Source: Azospirillum brasilense
GTDB lineage: Bacteria; Pseudomonadota; Alphaproteobacteria; Azospirillales; Azospirillaceae
Assembly (NCBI RefSeq): GCF_008365405.1
Contig: NZ_QOKV01000017.1
Coordinates: 81,303-145,302, forward strand
Direction of reading: 5' to 3'
Length of the DNA stretch: 64,000 nt
The translations under genes and the position numbers were made by a program. Below, in pieces: positions 41,184-52,016 of this stretch. Numbering within the stretch: position 1 is the stretch's first letter; every line of letters begins with the position of its first letter. The notes under the pieces are model-generated. The model saw only the letters and a program-made list of their open reading frames with translations. It did no database searches and was not told the DNA's origin.

Positions 41184-41969
41184 ATGCGCGTGCTCAGCAT
41201 CGCTTCGACCGGCATGATGGCCCAGCAGTTGAACGTCGAGGTCATCTCCAACAACATCGCCAACATCAACACCACCGCCTTCAAGCGCGGGCGCGCCGAG
41301 TTCCAGGACCTGATGTACCAGTCGGAACGGCGCCAGGGCAGCCAGTCGACCGACGCCGGCACCATCATCCCGACCGGCATCGAGGTCGGCCTCGGCGTGC
41401 GTCCGGGGGCGGTCAACCGCATCAACACGACCGGCAACCTGACCTCCACCGGGAACGAGCTGGACCTCGCCATCGAGGGACGCGGCTACTTCAACATCCG
41501 CATGCCGGCGGGCGAAACCGCCTACACCCGCGCCGGCGGCTTCAAGCTGTCGCCGGAGGGCACCATCGTGACCAGCGACGGCCACCCGGTGCTGCCGGAG
41601 GTCACCGTGCCGCAGGGCACGCGGGAGATCGCCGTGAACGCCTCGGGCGAGGTGCAGGCCTTCGTCGACGGGCAGACCCGCCCGCGCGTGCTCGGCCAGC
41701 TCGTGATGACCGTGTTCGTCAACGAATCCGGGCTGGAGGCGATGGGCGACAACCTCTACCGCGCCACCCCCGCCTCGGGCGAACCGCAGGACGGCACCGG
41801 CGGGCAGGCGGGCTTCGGCACCATCCGGCAGAAGTATCTGGAATCCTCCAACGTCAACGTCGTCCAGGAGATCACCGAACTCATCTCCGCCCAGCGCGCC
41901 TACGAGATGAACGCGAAGGTGGTCGAGGCCGGCGACCAGATGGCCTCCACCCTCTCCAACATGCGGTGA
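41184..41969 (+). CDS. flgG: Flagellar distal rod protein FlgG
   Basis: The protein has 261 residues, the usual length. The N-terminus 'TGMMAQQLNVEVISNNIANI' with 'NTTAFKRGRAEFQDLMYQ' is the rod signature. The core 'ELDLAIEGRGYFNIRMPAGE' and 'YTRAGGFKLSPEGTIVTSDG' and the end 'SSNVNVVQEITELISAQRAY', 'EMNAKVVEAGDQMASTLSNM' are typical of FlgG. It forms the outer part of the rod. It starts 18 bases after flgF, and its stop overlaps a possible GTG start of flgA. Confidence 0.95.
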   Translation: MRVLSIASTGMMAQQLNVEVISNNIANINTTAFKRGRAEFQDLMYQSERRQGSQSTDAGTIIPTGIEVGLGVRPGAVNRINTTGNLTSTGNELDLAIEGRGYFNIRMPAGETAYTRAGGFKLSPEGTIVTSDGHPVLPEVTVPQGTREIAVNASGEVQAFVDGQTRPRVLGQLVMTVFVNESGLEAMGDNLYRATPASGEPQDGTGGQAGFGTIRQKYLESSNVNVVQEITELISAQRAYEMNAKVVEAGDQMASTLSNMR

Positions 41970-41974
41970 CCGCC

Positions 41975-42706
41975 ATGCGGCGTTCCGTTCGTCATCTGGC
42001 CGGGCTCGCGGTCGTCCTGCAGCTGCTCGGCGCGCCCGTCCAGGCGGCCTACCTGTCCGACGGTGAGGGCGCTGTGGAAGCCCTGCTGGCGCAGGAGCTG
42101 GCGGCCTCGCTCGGCCCGGCGGTGCCGCCGGACGCGCGGGTCTCGGTGGTGCTGACCGTGCCCTTCTCCGGCCCGGTGGAGGCGGTGCGCGACCTGTCCT
42201 ACGACCCGCGCGGCGGGCTGGTCCGCGCGCTGGTCAGCAGCGACGGCCGCATCATGGAAGTGAAGGCCAAGGCCGACATCATGGTGGAGGTGCCAGTGCC
42301 GACGCGCCGCATCCTGCCCGGTGAGGTGATCGCCGACAGCGACCTGACGACCATCCCGATGCCGCTGGAGCGGCTGAACGGCGCCGTCGTCACCTCCCGC
42401 GACGCTCTGGCCGGGCTGGCCAGCCGCCGCCAGCTCTCCGCCGGGCGGCTGATCCAGACCTCCGCGGTCGGCGCCCCGCTGGTGGTCCAGCGCAACAAGC
42501 CGGTCAGCCTCGTCTACGAGGACGGGCCGCTGCAGCTGATGGCGCGCGGCCGTGCCCTGCAGGACGGCGGGGTGGGGGAGCTGGTGCGGGTGATGAACGT
42601 CGCCAGCAACATCGTCGTCACCGGCACCATCACCGGGCCGCAGACCGTCACCGTCGCCGGGCCCCCGGACGCCATGCCGGCCAATGCGGCTCCCGCGAAA
42701 TTCTGA
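41975..42706 (+). CDS. flgA: P-ring assembly chaperone FlgA
   Basis: The protein has 243 residues with a signal peptide (MRRSVRHLAGLAVVLQLLGA, then PVQA). It has a SAF-like C-terminal domain: 'VPVPTRRILPGEVIADSDLT' and 'RNKPVSLVYEDGPLQLMARG', then 'ALQDGGVGELVRVMNVASNI'. FlgA is a periplasmic chaperone for FlgI during P-ring building. A GTG at 41966 overlapping the flgG stop (GTGA) is an alternative start that adds three residues. FlgI itself is encoded in the second flagellar block at 53-54 kb. Confidence 0.9.
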   Translation: MRRSVRHLAGLAVVLQLLGAPVQAAYLSDGEGAVEALLAQELAASLGPAVPPDARVSVVLTVPFSGPVEAVRDLSYDPRGGLVRALVSSDGRIMEVKAKADIMVEVPVPTRRILPGEVIADSDLTTIPMPLERLNGAVVTSRDALAGLASRRQLSAGRLIQTSAVGAPLVVQRNKPVSLVYEDGPLQLMARGRALQDGGVGELVRVMNVASNIVVTGTITGPQTVTVAGPPDAMPANAAPAKF

Positions 42707-42729
42707 GTCCAATCAAGGACACCACCGTC

Positions 42730-43473
42730 ATGAGCACGCTCCCGCCCCGCCTCCTGCTTCCCTTCCTCGCCCTGACGGTGGCGCTCGCCGGCTGCGGGCG
42801 GCTGGCCGATGTGGGGCAGGCGCCGCGCCTGTCGGAGATCTCCAACCCCGCCATGGCGCCGGAGGCGCGCGTCATCTCCATGCCGATGCCGCGCCCCAAC
42901 ACCAACGAGCAGGTGCCGAGTTCGCTGTGGCGCACCGGGTCCCGCGATTTCTTCCGCGACCCGCGGGCCAAGCAGGTGGGCGACCTGCTGACCGTCATCA
43001 TCAACATCGCCGATCAGGCGCAACTGCAAAACCAGACGCAGCGCCAGCGCTCCAACGCCGAGTCGGCGGGCGTGCCGAACTTCTTCGGGCTGGAATCGCG
43101 GCTGCCGGCGGTGCTGCCCGACGCGGTGAACCCGTCCAGCCTCGTCGACATGGACAGCTCCTCCTCCTCCTCCGGCACCGGGACCATCCAGCGCAACGAG
43201 CGCATCGCCATGCGCGCCGCCGCGGTGGTGACCGAGGTGCTGCCCAACGGCAACTTCGTGATCGCCGGCCGGCAGGAGGTGCGGGTGAACTACGAGCTGC
43301 GCGAGATGCGCATCGCCGGGGTCATCCGGCCCGAGGACATCACCAACGTGAACACCATCGATTACGACAAGATCGCCGAGGCGCGGATCACCTACGGCGG
43401 GCGCGGCCAGATCACCGATGTCCAGCAGCCGCGCTACGGCCAGCAGGTCTTCGACATCGTCATGCCCTTCTGA
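42730..43473 (+). CDS. flgH: Flagellar L-ring lipoprotein FlgH
   Basis: The protein has 247 residues. A lipobox is seen at 'LTVALAGCGRL', so the mature N-terminus is a lipidated Cys. It has the FlgH blocks 'SLWRTGSRDFFRDPRAKQVG', 'DLLTVIINIADQAQLQNQTQ', 'AAVVTEVLPNGNFVIAGRQE', 'VNYELREMRIAGVIRPEDI' and 'RITYGGRGQITDVQQPRYGQ'. FlgH forms the ring in the outer membrane around the rod. It is 23 bases after flgA. Confidence 0.94.
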   Translation: MSTLPPRLLLPFLALTVALAGCGRLADVGQAPRLSEISNPAMAPEARVISMPMPRPNTNEQVPSSLWRTGSRDFFRDPRAKQVGDLLTVIINIADQAQLQNQTQRQRSNAESAGVPNFFGLESRLPAVLPDAVNPSSLVDMDSSSSSSGTGTIQRNERIAMRAAAVVTEVLPNGNFVIAGRQEVRVNYELREMRIAGVIRPEDITNVNTIDYDKIAEARITYGGRGQITDVQQPRYGQQVFDIVMPF

Positions 43474-43491
43474 GCGGGGGGAGACGCGACC

Positions 43492-43986
43492 ATGGCGGAC
43501 CGTTCCGGACCCAGCCGATACTCGGTCTTCGTGCTCTGCGCCGCCCTGGCGGCCGCGGTCGGCTACGGCGTCGGGCGCCTGCAGCTGACGCTCGGCGCCG
43601 AGGAGACGGCCACGGCGCCGCAGGCCGGCACCGGGCCGGACCTGTCCAGCGACGGCCCCGGCCCCTTCTATGTGGAGGTCGGGCAATTGATGGTGCCGGT
43701 GCTGGTGGAGGGCCGCACCAACGCCTTCATCCTGACCCAGATCACCTTGCAGGCCGGCAGCACCGATCAGGCCAACCTGCTGCGCCGCCATCTCCCCCAC
43801 GCGCGCAATGCCCTGCTGCAGGCCCTGTTCGGCATGGCGGGGGCGGGCGCCTTCGACGGCCCGTCGGTCGATCCCGCCGCCGTCGCCAAATCCCTCAAGC
43901 AGGCCGCCGCCGAGCAGCTCGGCCCCGACCTGGTGCGCGGCGTGCTGATCGACCGCCTGATGCGCCAGGAAAACACCCGCCTGTAA
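43492..43986 (+). CDS. FliL-like flagellar basal-body protein
   Basis: The protein has 164 residues with one N-terminal membrane helix (SVFVLCAALAAAVGYGVGRL). A periplasmic domain follows with 'GPFYVEVGQLMVPVLVEGRT', 'NAFILTQITLQAGSTDQANL' and, at the end, 'VRGVLIDRLMRQENTRL'. The layout, one helix then a small domain ending in a helix near the C-terminus, is that of FliL, which sits beside the stator. Sequence identity to classic FliL is weak to my eye, so the name is withheld. It is the last gene of the flgFGAH operon. Confidence 0.72.
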   Translation: MADRSGPSRYSVFVLCAALAAAVGYGVGRLQLTLGAEETATAPQAGTGPDLSSDGPGPFYVEVGQLMVPVLVEGRTNAFILTQITLQAGSTDQANLLRRHLPHARNALLQALFGMAGAGAFDGPSVDPAAVAKSLKQAAAEQLGPDLVRGVLIDRLMRQENTRL

Positions 43987-44034
43987 CGTCGGCCCATAAC
44001 GTTGGCGACGTGATCCTCGCAGCGCCCCCCTCAA

Positions 44035-44065
44035 CCCCTCCCCCACGTGGGGAGAGGGGCATTTT
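44035..44065 (+). terminator. CCCCTC/GAGGGG palindrome, likely operon terminator
   Basis: CCCCTC then the perfect palindrome CCCCACGTGGGG then AGAGGGG, followed by CATTTTG. The arms belong to the same CCCTCTCCC repeat family as 15557 and 51866. It lies between the flg operon and the convergent molybdenum enzyme gene, and can stop transcription from the left. Confidence 0.6.
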
Positions 44066-44082
44066 GCAGGGGTGACAAAGGT

Positions 44083-46287
<2,205 letters not shown>

Positions 46288-46290
46288 GGC

Positions 46291-46749
46291 TCAGGCCCCC
46301 ATCGCCTTGGCGGCGTCCTTGATGGCCGCACGGATGCGCGGATAGGTGGCGCAGCGGCAGACGTTGCCGTCCATCGCCGCGTCGATGTCGTCGTCCGTGG
46401 GGTTGCGGTTGTCGGTCAGCAGCGCCACGGCGCTCATGATCTGGCCGGACTGGCAGTAGCCGCACTGCACCACGTCCAGCTTCTGCCAGGAGGCCTGGAC
46501 GGCCTGGGCGACCGTGCCGGACACGCCTTCGATCGTGGTGATCCTGGTGCCTGCGGCGGACTCCGCCGGGGTCTGGCAGGCACGGACCGGCGTGCCGTCC
46601 ATGTGGACGGTGCAGGCGCCGCACTGGGCGATGCCGCAGCCGAACTTCGTGCCGGTCAGGTTCAGCTCGTCCCGCAGGACCCACAGAAGCGGCATGTCGC
46701 CGGGCACGTCGACGTCCCGGTCCTGCCCGTTGATGTTCAAACGAATCAT
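46291..46749 (-). CDS. [2Fe-2S] small subunit of molybdenum hydroxylase
   Basis: The protein has 152 residues and carries two [2Fe-2S] clusters. The N-terminal ferredoxin-like cluster is in 'GTKFGCGIAQCGACTVHMDG' plus 'RACQTP'. The C-terminal cluster is in 'VVQCGYCQSGQIMSAVALL' with 'DGNVCRCATYPRI'. This is the small subunit of isoquinoline 1-oxidoreductase-type enzymes (IorA), which passes electrons from molybdenum to a cytochrome. The start at 46749 (MIRLNINGQDRDVDVPGDM) is fixed by family alignment. It is followed by the large subunit gene and faces a divergent LysR gene. Confidence 0.93.
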   Translation of the reverse strand: MIRLNINGQDRDVDVPGDMPLLWVLRDELNLTGTKFGCGIAQCGACTVHMDGTPVRACQTPAESAAGTRITTIEGVSGTVAQAVQASWQKLDVVQCGYCQSGQIMSAVALLTDNRNPTDDDIDAAMDGNVCRCATYPRIRAAIKDAAKAMGA

Positions 46750-47038
46750 CGGATGATCCCTGTCTCTCGACTCTGCCTGTCGGGTATTATGGTGCGGGCC
46801 TTCGGCGGGCTTTCTTGCGTGAATCCCAGCTTCGAAAAGACCGTGTGCAGTGTGGTCCCGTTCGGTGGGTGCGGCAAACATCCCAGTGTGGGAGTCGGTC
46901 TTCCGCGGAAGCGCCCGCCCTATCCGTTCGTTCGGCCCGCCCGTTCGATCCGCAAGCGTAACCACGAGCATCCTAACCGCTTCGCCGCGAGCCGAATAGC
47001 CGGTACAATCCGCTTGGGCTTATGAATGTGGTGCATGA

Positions 47039-47932
47039 ATGAACCGGAACGACCTCGGCGATCTGGCGGCCTTCGCCGTCGTGGCGGAGGAGGGGAGCTT
47101 CACGCGGGCGGCGGCCCGGCTGGGCATGTCCCAATCCGCGCTCAGCCACGCCATGAAGGCGCTGGAGGACCGGCTGGGCCTGCGCCTGCTGGCCCGGACG
47201 ACCCGCAGCGTGTCCACGACGGAGGCCGGGCAGCGGCTGCTCCGCACGCTGCGGCCGGCGCTGGACGACATCGCCGCCGGGCTGGCGGCGGTGGGGGAAC
47301 TGCGCGAGAAGCCCGCCGGCACACTGCGCATCACCACCGGCAAGCACGCCGCCGTCCGGGTGCTGTGGCCCGTGCTGTCGCGCTTCCTCGCCGACTATCC
47401 GGAGGTGCAGGTGGAACTGTCCATCGACAGCAGCCTGACCGACATCGTGGCCAGCCGCTTCGACGCCGGGGTCCGGCTGGGCGAGCAGGTCGAGAAGGAC
47501 ATGATCGCGGTGCGCATCGGCCCGGACATCCGGGCGGCCATCGTCGGCGCGCCCGCCTACTTCGCCCAGCGTCCGGTGCCCTGCGCCCCGCAGGATCTGG
47601 CCGGGCACGACTGCATCAACTACCGCTTCACCTCGTCGGGCGCCGTCTATGTCTGGGAGTTCGAGGAGGACGGCCATCCGGTGAACGTCCGGGTGACCGG
47701 ATCGCTGGTCTCCAACGACATGGACGTCATCATGGCCGCCGTCCTGGACGGACGGGGGCTGGCCTACATTTTCGAGGACGAGGTGGCGGAGCACATCGCC
47801 GCCGGGCGGCTGGTCCGCGTGCTGGACGACTGGTGCAAGCCCTTCCCCGGCTATTACCTCTACTACCCCAGCCGCCGGCAAATTCCGCCGGCCCTGGCCG
47901 CCCTGGTCGATGCGCTCCGCTACCGACTGTAG
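47039..47932 (+). CDS. LysR-family regulator beside the molybdenum hydroxylase
   Basis: The protein has 297 residues. The helix-turn-helix is in 'LAAFAVVAEEGSFTRAAARL' and 'MSQSALSHAMKALEDRLGLR', with 'LLARTTRSVSTTEAGQRLL'. The effector domain has 'GTLRITTGKHAAVRVLWPVL', 'FDAGVRLGEQVEKDMIAVRI' and 'GLAYIFEDEVAEHIAAGRLV', the PgrR/CrgA-like branch. It is divergent from the hydroxylase operon with 289 bases between the starts, so it likely controls that operon and answers to the substrate. Confidence 0.87.
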   Translation: MNRNDLGDLAAFAVVAEEGSFTRAAARLGMSQSALSHAMKALEDRLGLRLLARTTRSVSTTEAGQRLLRTLRPALDDIAAGLAAVGELREKPAGTLRITTGKHAAVRVLWPVLSRFLADYPEVQVELSIDSSLTDIVASRFDAGVRLGEQVEKDMIAVRIGPDIRAAIVGAPAYFAQRPVPCAPQDLAGHDCINYRFTSSGAVYVWEFEEDGHPVNVRVTGSLVSNDMDVIMAAVLDGRGLAYIFEDEVAEHIAAGRLVRVLDDWCKPFPGYYLYYPSRRQIPPALAALVDALRYRL

Positions 47933-48059
47933 CGTCCGCGCAACTTGCGCATGCTGATTCCGCGCTCCGTACGGATCCGAAAAAGGATTATTAACGTACC
48001 AAAAGATTAAGGTAATCGGAGGAAGCGGCGCCGAGCCGCCGGAACGGGATGAACGCTGG

Positions 48060-50444
48060 ATGATGCGTGTGTATGCCTGCATAACCCAGCAGCACGATCT
48101 GTGGCTCGTGCTGCTGGCGGGGGCGGTCTGTGGATTCGGTGCCTGGGTGTCCCTGAACCTCGCCCGCCGCGCGGCGGCGGCGGTGGGACGGGCGCGCTGG
48201 GGCTGGCTGGCCGGTGCCGCGACGGCGACTGGTGGCGGCGTGTGGGCGACCCATTTCATCGCCATGCTGGCCTTCCGGACCAGCCTGCCCATGGGCTACG
48301 ACGTCGGCCTGACGGTCCTGTCGAGCCTGATCGCCATCGGCGGCGCCGCGGTGGGCATCCGCCGCGCCATCGGCGGCGGGCGGCTGGCCGCCCCGCTGGG
48401 CGGCGCCATCGCCGGGGCAGCGGCGACGGCCATGCATTTCACCGGCATGGCGGCGCTCCAGGTTCCGGCCAACCTGCATTACGACCCGGCTTACGTCGCG
48501 GTGTCGCTGGGCCTGGGCGTGCTGCTCAGCGGGGCCGGTTTCACCGCCGCCCTGCGGATCGGATCGCTGAAGGGGCTGGCGACCGGCGCGGCCCTGCTGG
48601 CGCTGGGCATCTGTGGGCTGCATTTCACCGGCATGGCCGGCGTCACGCTGGTCCCCGACCCACTGCACGACATGTCCGACCAAATCATGGAGCCGGGCCT
48701 GCTGGCGATCGCCATCGCGGTGACGGCCACGGTGGTGATGGCGCTGGGCCTCGCCGGGGCCATCGTCGACCAGCGTCTGGCCGCGCGCTCGGCGCACGAG
48801 GCGGCCCGTCTGCGCGCCAGCGAGGAGCGGTTCCGCCAGCTCGCCGACGCCACCACGGAAGGCATCGTGATCCATCGCGACGGCGTGATCCTCGACGTCA
48901 ACCGCGCCATGGCGGAACTGCTGGGCAAACCGCCGGCCCAGTTCATCGGCCAATCCATGCTGCGCTTCGTGGTGCAGAACCGCCGCTCCGACATCGAACG
49001 CAAGCTGGCCCATCCGACCTCCGAGCGGGTCGAACTGGACCTGCTGCACGACGACGGCACCCTGGTCATGGTCGAGGCGCACGGACAGGACATCACGCAC
49101 GAGGGCCGGCCCGCCCGCGTCGTCGCCGTCCGCGACATCCGTGAGCGCAAGCGGGCGGAAGAGCGCATCCGCCACATGGCGCACCACGACCTGCTGACCG
49201 GCCTGCCGAACCGCTCCCTGTTCCTCGACCGGCTGAACGGCGCGCTGGCCAGCGCGGGGCGGGCGCGGACCGGGGTGGCGGTGCTCTATCTGGATCTCGA
49301 CCGCTTCAAGGCGGTGAACGACCTTCTGGGCCACCCGGCGGGCGACCGGCTTCTGCAGGAGATGGCGCGCCGCATGCTGGAGGCCGTGCCCAGCCACGAC
49401 ACGGTGGCGCGGCTGAGCGGCGACGAGTTCGCCGTTCTGCACCGCATCGCCCAGCCGGGCGAGGCGCTGGCCCTGGCCGACCGTCTGGTCAAGGCGCTGG
49501 GTGCTCCGGCCGAGCTGGACGGCCAGCGGATGGTGGTCGGGACGAGCATCGGCATCGCCCTGTTCCCGCAGGACGGCGCCGGGGCGGAAGCGCTGCTCCA
49601 GCACGCCGACACCGCCCTCTACCGTGCCAAGTCGGAAGGGCGGGGCACTTTCCGCTTCTTCGAGGCGGCGATGGACGAGCGGCTGCAGGCCCGCCGCGGC
49701 CTGGAGCGCGACCTGCGCCAGGCGCTGAACGACGGCGCGCTCAGCGTCCATTACCAGCCGCTGGAGGATTGCCGGACGCACCGTGTCCTGGGGTTCGAGG
49801 CGCTGGTGCGCTGGAAGCACCCGGAACGCGGCATGATCCCGCCGGCGGAATTCGTGCCGCTGGCCGAGGAGAGCGGGCTGGTCATGCAACTCGGCGAGTT
49901 CGTGCTGCGCACCGCCTGCCGGGACTCCCGGGCTTGGCCCGATCCGGTCAAGGTGGCGGTGAACCTGTCGCCGGTCCAGTTCCGCCATTCCGACCTGCCG
50001 GCCACCATCCTCGGCATCCTGGAGGAGGAAGGGATGCCGCCGCACCGGCTGGAGATCGAGGTGACCGAGGGGGTGATGATCGACGACACCGAACGCGCCC
50101 TGGCGGCGCTGACCACCCTGAAGGCCGCCGGGGTGCGCATCGCCCTGGACGATTTCGGCACCGGCTATTCCAGCCTCAGCTACCTGCAGAAATTCACCTT
50201 CGACAAGCTGAAGATCGACCGCTCCTTCGTCCAGCTGATGGCGGAGAACCGCGAGTCCCTGTCGATCATCCGCACCATCCTGGCGCTCGCGAAGAGCCTG
50301 GACATCGCCGTCACGGCGGAAGGCGTGGAGACGGAGGAGCAGCGGACCCTGCTGAAGAACGAGTCCTGCAACCAGCTCCAGGGCTATCTGATCGGGCGCC
50401 CGGTCCCGGCGTCCGAACTGGCGCGCTTCTACGAGCCGGCGTGA
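48060..50444 (+). CDS. MHYT-PAS-GGDEF-EAL cyclic-di-GMP protein
   Basis: The protein has 794 residues. The N-terminal MHYT domain has seven membrane helices and repeated His-Phe-x-Gly/Ala-Met motifs ('ATHFIAMLAF', 'AMHFTGMAAL', 'GLHFTGMAGV'), thought to bind copper and sense O2, CO or NO. A PAS (about 260-370), GGDEF (375-530) and EAL (545-790) domain follow. The GGDEF signature reads SGDEF (Ser453), a variant that can be active. The EAL domain looks complete: 'FEALVRWKHPERG', 'NLSPVQFRH', 'LEIEVTEGVMIDD', 'IALDDFGTGYSSLSYL', 'KIDRSFVQ', 'TAEGVETEEQ'. Both synthesis and breakdown of c-di-GMP are possible. It lies between flagellar blocks, so motility control is plausible. Confidence 0.92.
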   Translation: MMRVYACITQQHDLWLVLLAGAVCGFGAWVSLNLARRAAAAVGRARWGWLAGAATATGGGVWATHFIAMLAFRTSLPMGYDVGLTVLSSLIAIGGAAVGIRRAIGGGRLAAPLGGAIAGAAATAMHFTGMAALQVPANLHYDPAYVAVSLGLGVLLSGAGFTAALRIGSLKGLATGAALLALGICGLHFTGMAGVTLVPDPLHDMSDQIMEPGLLAIAIAVTATVVMALGLAGAIVDQRLAARSAHEAARLRASEERFRQLADATTEGIVIHRDGVILDVNRAMAELLGKPPAQFIGQSMLRFVVQNRRSDIERKLAHPTSERVELDLLHDDGTLVMVEAHGQDITHEGRPARVVAVRDIRERKRAEERIRHMAHHDLLTGLPNRSLFLDRLNGALASAGRARTGVAVLYLDLDRFKAVNDLLGHPAGDRLLQEMARRMLEAVPSHDTVARLSGDEFAVLHRIAQPGEALALADRLVKALGAPAELDGQRMVVGTSIGIALFPQDGAGAEALLQHADTALYRAKSEGRGTFRFFEAAMDERLQARRGLERDLRQALNDGALSVHYQPLEDCRTHRVLGFEALVRWKHPERGMIPPAEFVPLAEESGLVMQLGEFVLRTACRDSRAWPDPVKVAVNLSPVQFRHSDLPATILGILEEEGMPPHRLEIEVTEGVMIDDTERALAALTTLKAAGVRIALDDFGTGYSSLSYLQKFTFDKLKIDRSFVQLMAENRESLSIIRTILALAKSLDIAVTAEGVETEEQRTLLKNESCNQLQGYLIGRPVPASELARFYEPA

Positions 50445-50493
50445 GGCGCCACTCCAGGCGCCATTCCGGACGTTTTTCGCGGCGTGGCGCGGG

Positions 50494-50658
50494 TCAACGG
50501 ATCTCGATGAGGTCCGTCAACTCGCGCACGACCAGTTCCAGACTGTCGGCCACGGCCTCGCACGACACCCGCTCCTCCGGGGTGGTGAAGTCGGCGGAGC
50601 GCAGGGTGGCGATCTGCTCCTTCAGCCGGCCGATGTAGGCGATCAGCTTTTCTTCCAT
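50494..50658 (-). CDS. Small coiled-coil-like protein (54 aa)
   Basis: The protein has 54 residues: MEEKLIAYIGRLKEQIATLR, then 'SADFTTPEERVSCEAVADSL' and 'ELVVRELTDLIEIR'. It is acidic and predicted as two helices with heptad-like leucines. No family is known to me. The start at 50658 is the only clear ATG; the same frame is open further upstream but there it overlaps the glycosyltransferase gene. It is convergent with the cyclic-di-GMP gene. Confidence 0.55.
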   Translation of the reverse strand: MEEKLIAYIGRLKEQIATLRSADFTTPEERVSCEAVADSLELVVRELTDLIEIR

Positions 50659-50774
50659 GCCCGGACCCCGTGGTGCGAGAGGCTTCCCGCAACCATAACA
50701 GGCGAGCGGGGGCTTTGGCGCTGGAATTCTCCGCCCGACGGATTGTGGGGCTGCGCCGCCATCAGGCGAGCGCT

Positions 50775-51776
50775 TCACGAGCGGACCAGCGCCTCGACCT
50801 CCCGGATCGCAGCGTCGGTGGGAATGCGTTCCATCTCGCGACCGCCGAAGGCGGCGGCGGTCAGCACCGCGCCCCGCGTCACCTTGGGGCGCAGCTTCTC
50901 CGCGATGGTCGGGCCGTAGAGGGTCAGCAGCGGCACGTCGGCAAGGCCGAACAGGTGGCTGGTCCCGCTGTCGTTGGCGACCGCCGCAGCACAGCGCCGG
51001 GTCAGCGCGATGGTGCGCACCGGGGCATAGCGCGGCTCCGCCAATTCGGCGTCCTGGAGCGGGAACAGCGCCTGCGGCACGGCGGCGCGCAGTTCGGGCA
51101 GCCAATCCAGCTCCGCCGGACCGAGGATGAAGACGGGCACCCGCCCATCGGCGACCTGGGCGCGGGCGAGCTCCACGAAGCGGTCCAGCGGCCAGCATTT
51201 CACCCGCTTGCCCGCCCCCGGGGCGATGGCGACGTAGCCCGGCCCGTCGGGCAGGACGGCGCGCGCCTCGGCCTCGGCCTCGGCCGGAATGGGCACCGCC
51301 ATGTCCAGCGGCGGGCGTCGCCCGCCGGCCACCTCCAGCAGGTCGAACAGGCGGTCCAGCACATGCCGCGGCTCCTTGTAGCCGGGAGGCGGGCGGCGGT
51401 CGGACAGACGGTAGCCGGCGCAGGCCGAAACGAACAGGTCGTGCTTCAGCCGCCGCGCCAGCAGCGTCCGCCAGGGCAGCGCCTGGGTGTCCAGCACCAG
51501 GGAGAAGCGGTCGCGGATGGGCATGGGCTTCAGCAGGCCGAGCGGGCTGCGCCCGATTCCGGTGTCGGCGCGGAACTCGTCGATCAGCCCGTCCATCATC
51601 GGGCGCAGCGTGGTCGCCAGATGGGTGCCTTCGGTGGTGATCCAGGTGATCCGGTGGTCCGGGAACAGCCCCCGCAGGGCGCGCACGAAGGGAATCTTGA
51701 TGAGCGCGTCGCCGATCAGCTCGCCGTGGGTGAAGACGGCGAGCGACGGGGGTCCGGCGCGGTCGGTTGCGGGCAT
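50775..51776 (-). CDS. Glycosyltransferase family 9 (heptosyltransferase-like)
   Basis: The protein has 333 residues with two Rossmann halves. The N-terminal half has 'LAVFTHGELIGDALIKIPFV' and 'ITWITTEGTHLATTL'; the C-terminal half has 'GYVAIAPGAGKRVKCWPLDR' and 'AAAVANDSGTSHLFGLADVP' with 'LTLYGPTIAEK', the sugar-nucleotide site of ADP-heptose:LPS heptosyltransferases. It probably adds a sugar to lipopolysaccharide. A role in flagellin glycosylation is possible given the neighbours but is only a guess. The ATG at 51776 is the chosen start; a Met at 51803 is an alternative. Confidence 0.85.
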   Translation of the reverse strand: MPATDRAGPPSLAVFTHGELIGDALIKIPFVRALRGLFPDHRITWITTEGTHLATTLRPMMDGLIDEFRADTGIGRSPLGLLKPMPIRDRFSLVLDTQALPWRTLLARRLKHDLFVSACAGYRLSDRRPPPGYKEPRHVLDRLFDLLEVAGGRRPPLDMAVPIPAEAEAEARAVLPDGPGYVAIAPGAGKRVKCWPLDRFVELARAQVADGRVPVFILGPAELDWLPELRAAVPQALFPLQDAELAEPRYAPVRTIALTRRCAAAVANDSGTSHLFGLADVPLLTLYGPTIAEKLRPKVTRGAVLTAAAFGGREMERIPTDAAIREVEALVRS

Positions 51777-51865
51777 GCGGAAGCCTCGGGAGAATGCGGC
51801 CAAGCGGACGGCGGACTATAGCGGCCCGCATCCGGCGGCGGAACCCTCCGCAAGGCGCTTTCAAC

Positions 51866-52006
51866 CCCTCTCCCGCCCCGGGAGAGGGAAGGGGCCCACG
51901 CGCAAGCGTGGGAAGGGTGAGGGTGCTGCCGAGAATCGGCCCCTTGATCCTTGGGCGACCCTCACCCGGCGCCTTCGGCGCCCCCCTCTCCCGGGGCGGG
52001 AGAGGG
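51866..52006. repeat. Composite inverted repeat with CCCTCTCCC arms
   Basis: Two copies of the palindrome CCCTCTCCC-x5-GGGAGAGGG (51866-51888 and 51984-52006) flank a 95-base core. Inside it, GGGTGAGGGT (51915-51924) and ACCCTCACCC (51958-51967) are perfect inverted partners. The whole can fold into one large branched stem. It fills the gap between the glycosyltransferase and flagellar genes and looks like a small non-autonomous repeat element. Confidence 0.7.
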
Positions 52007-52016
52007 AAGCTCTGAC

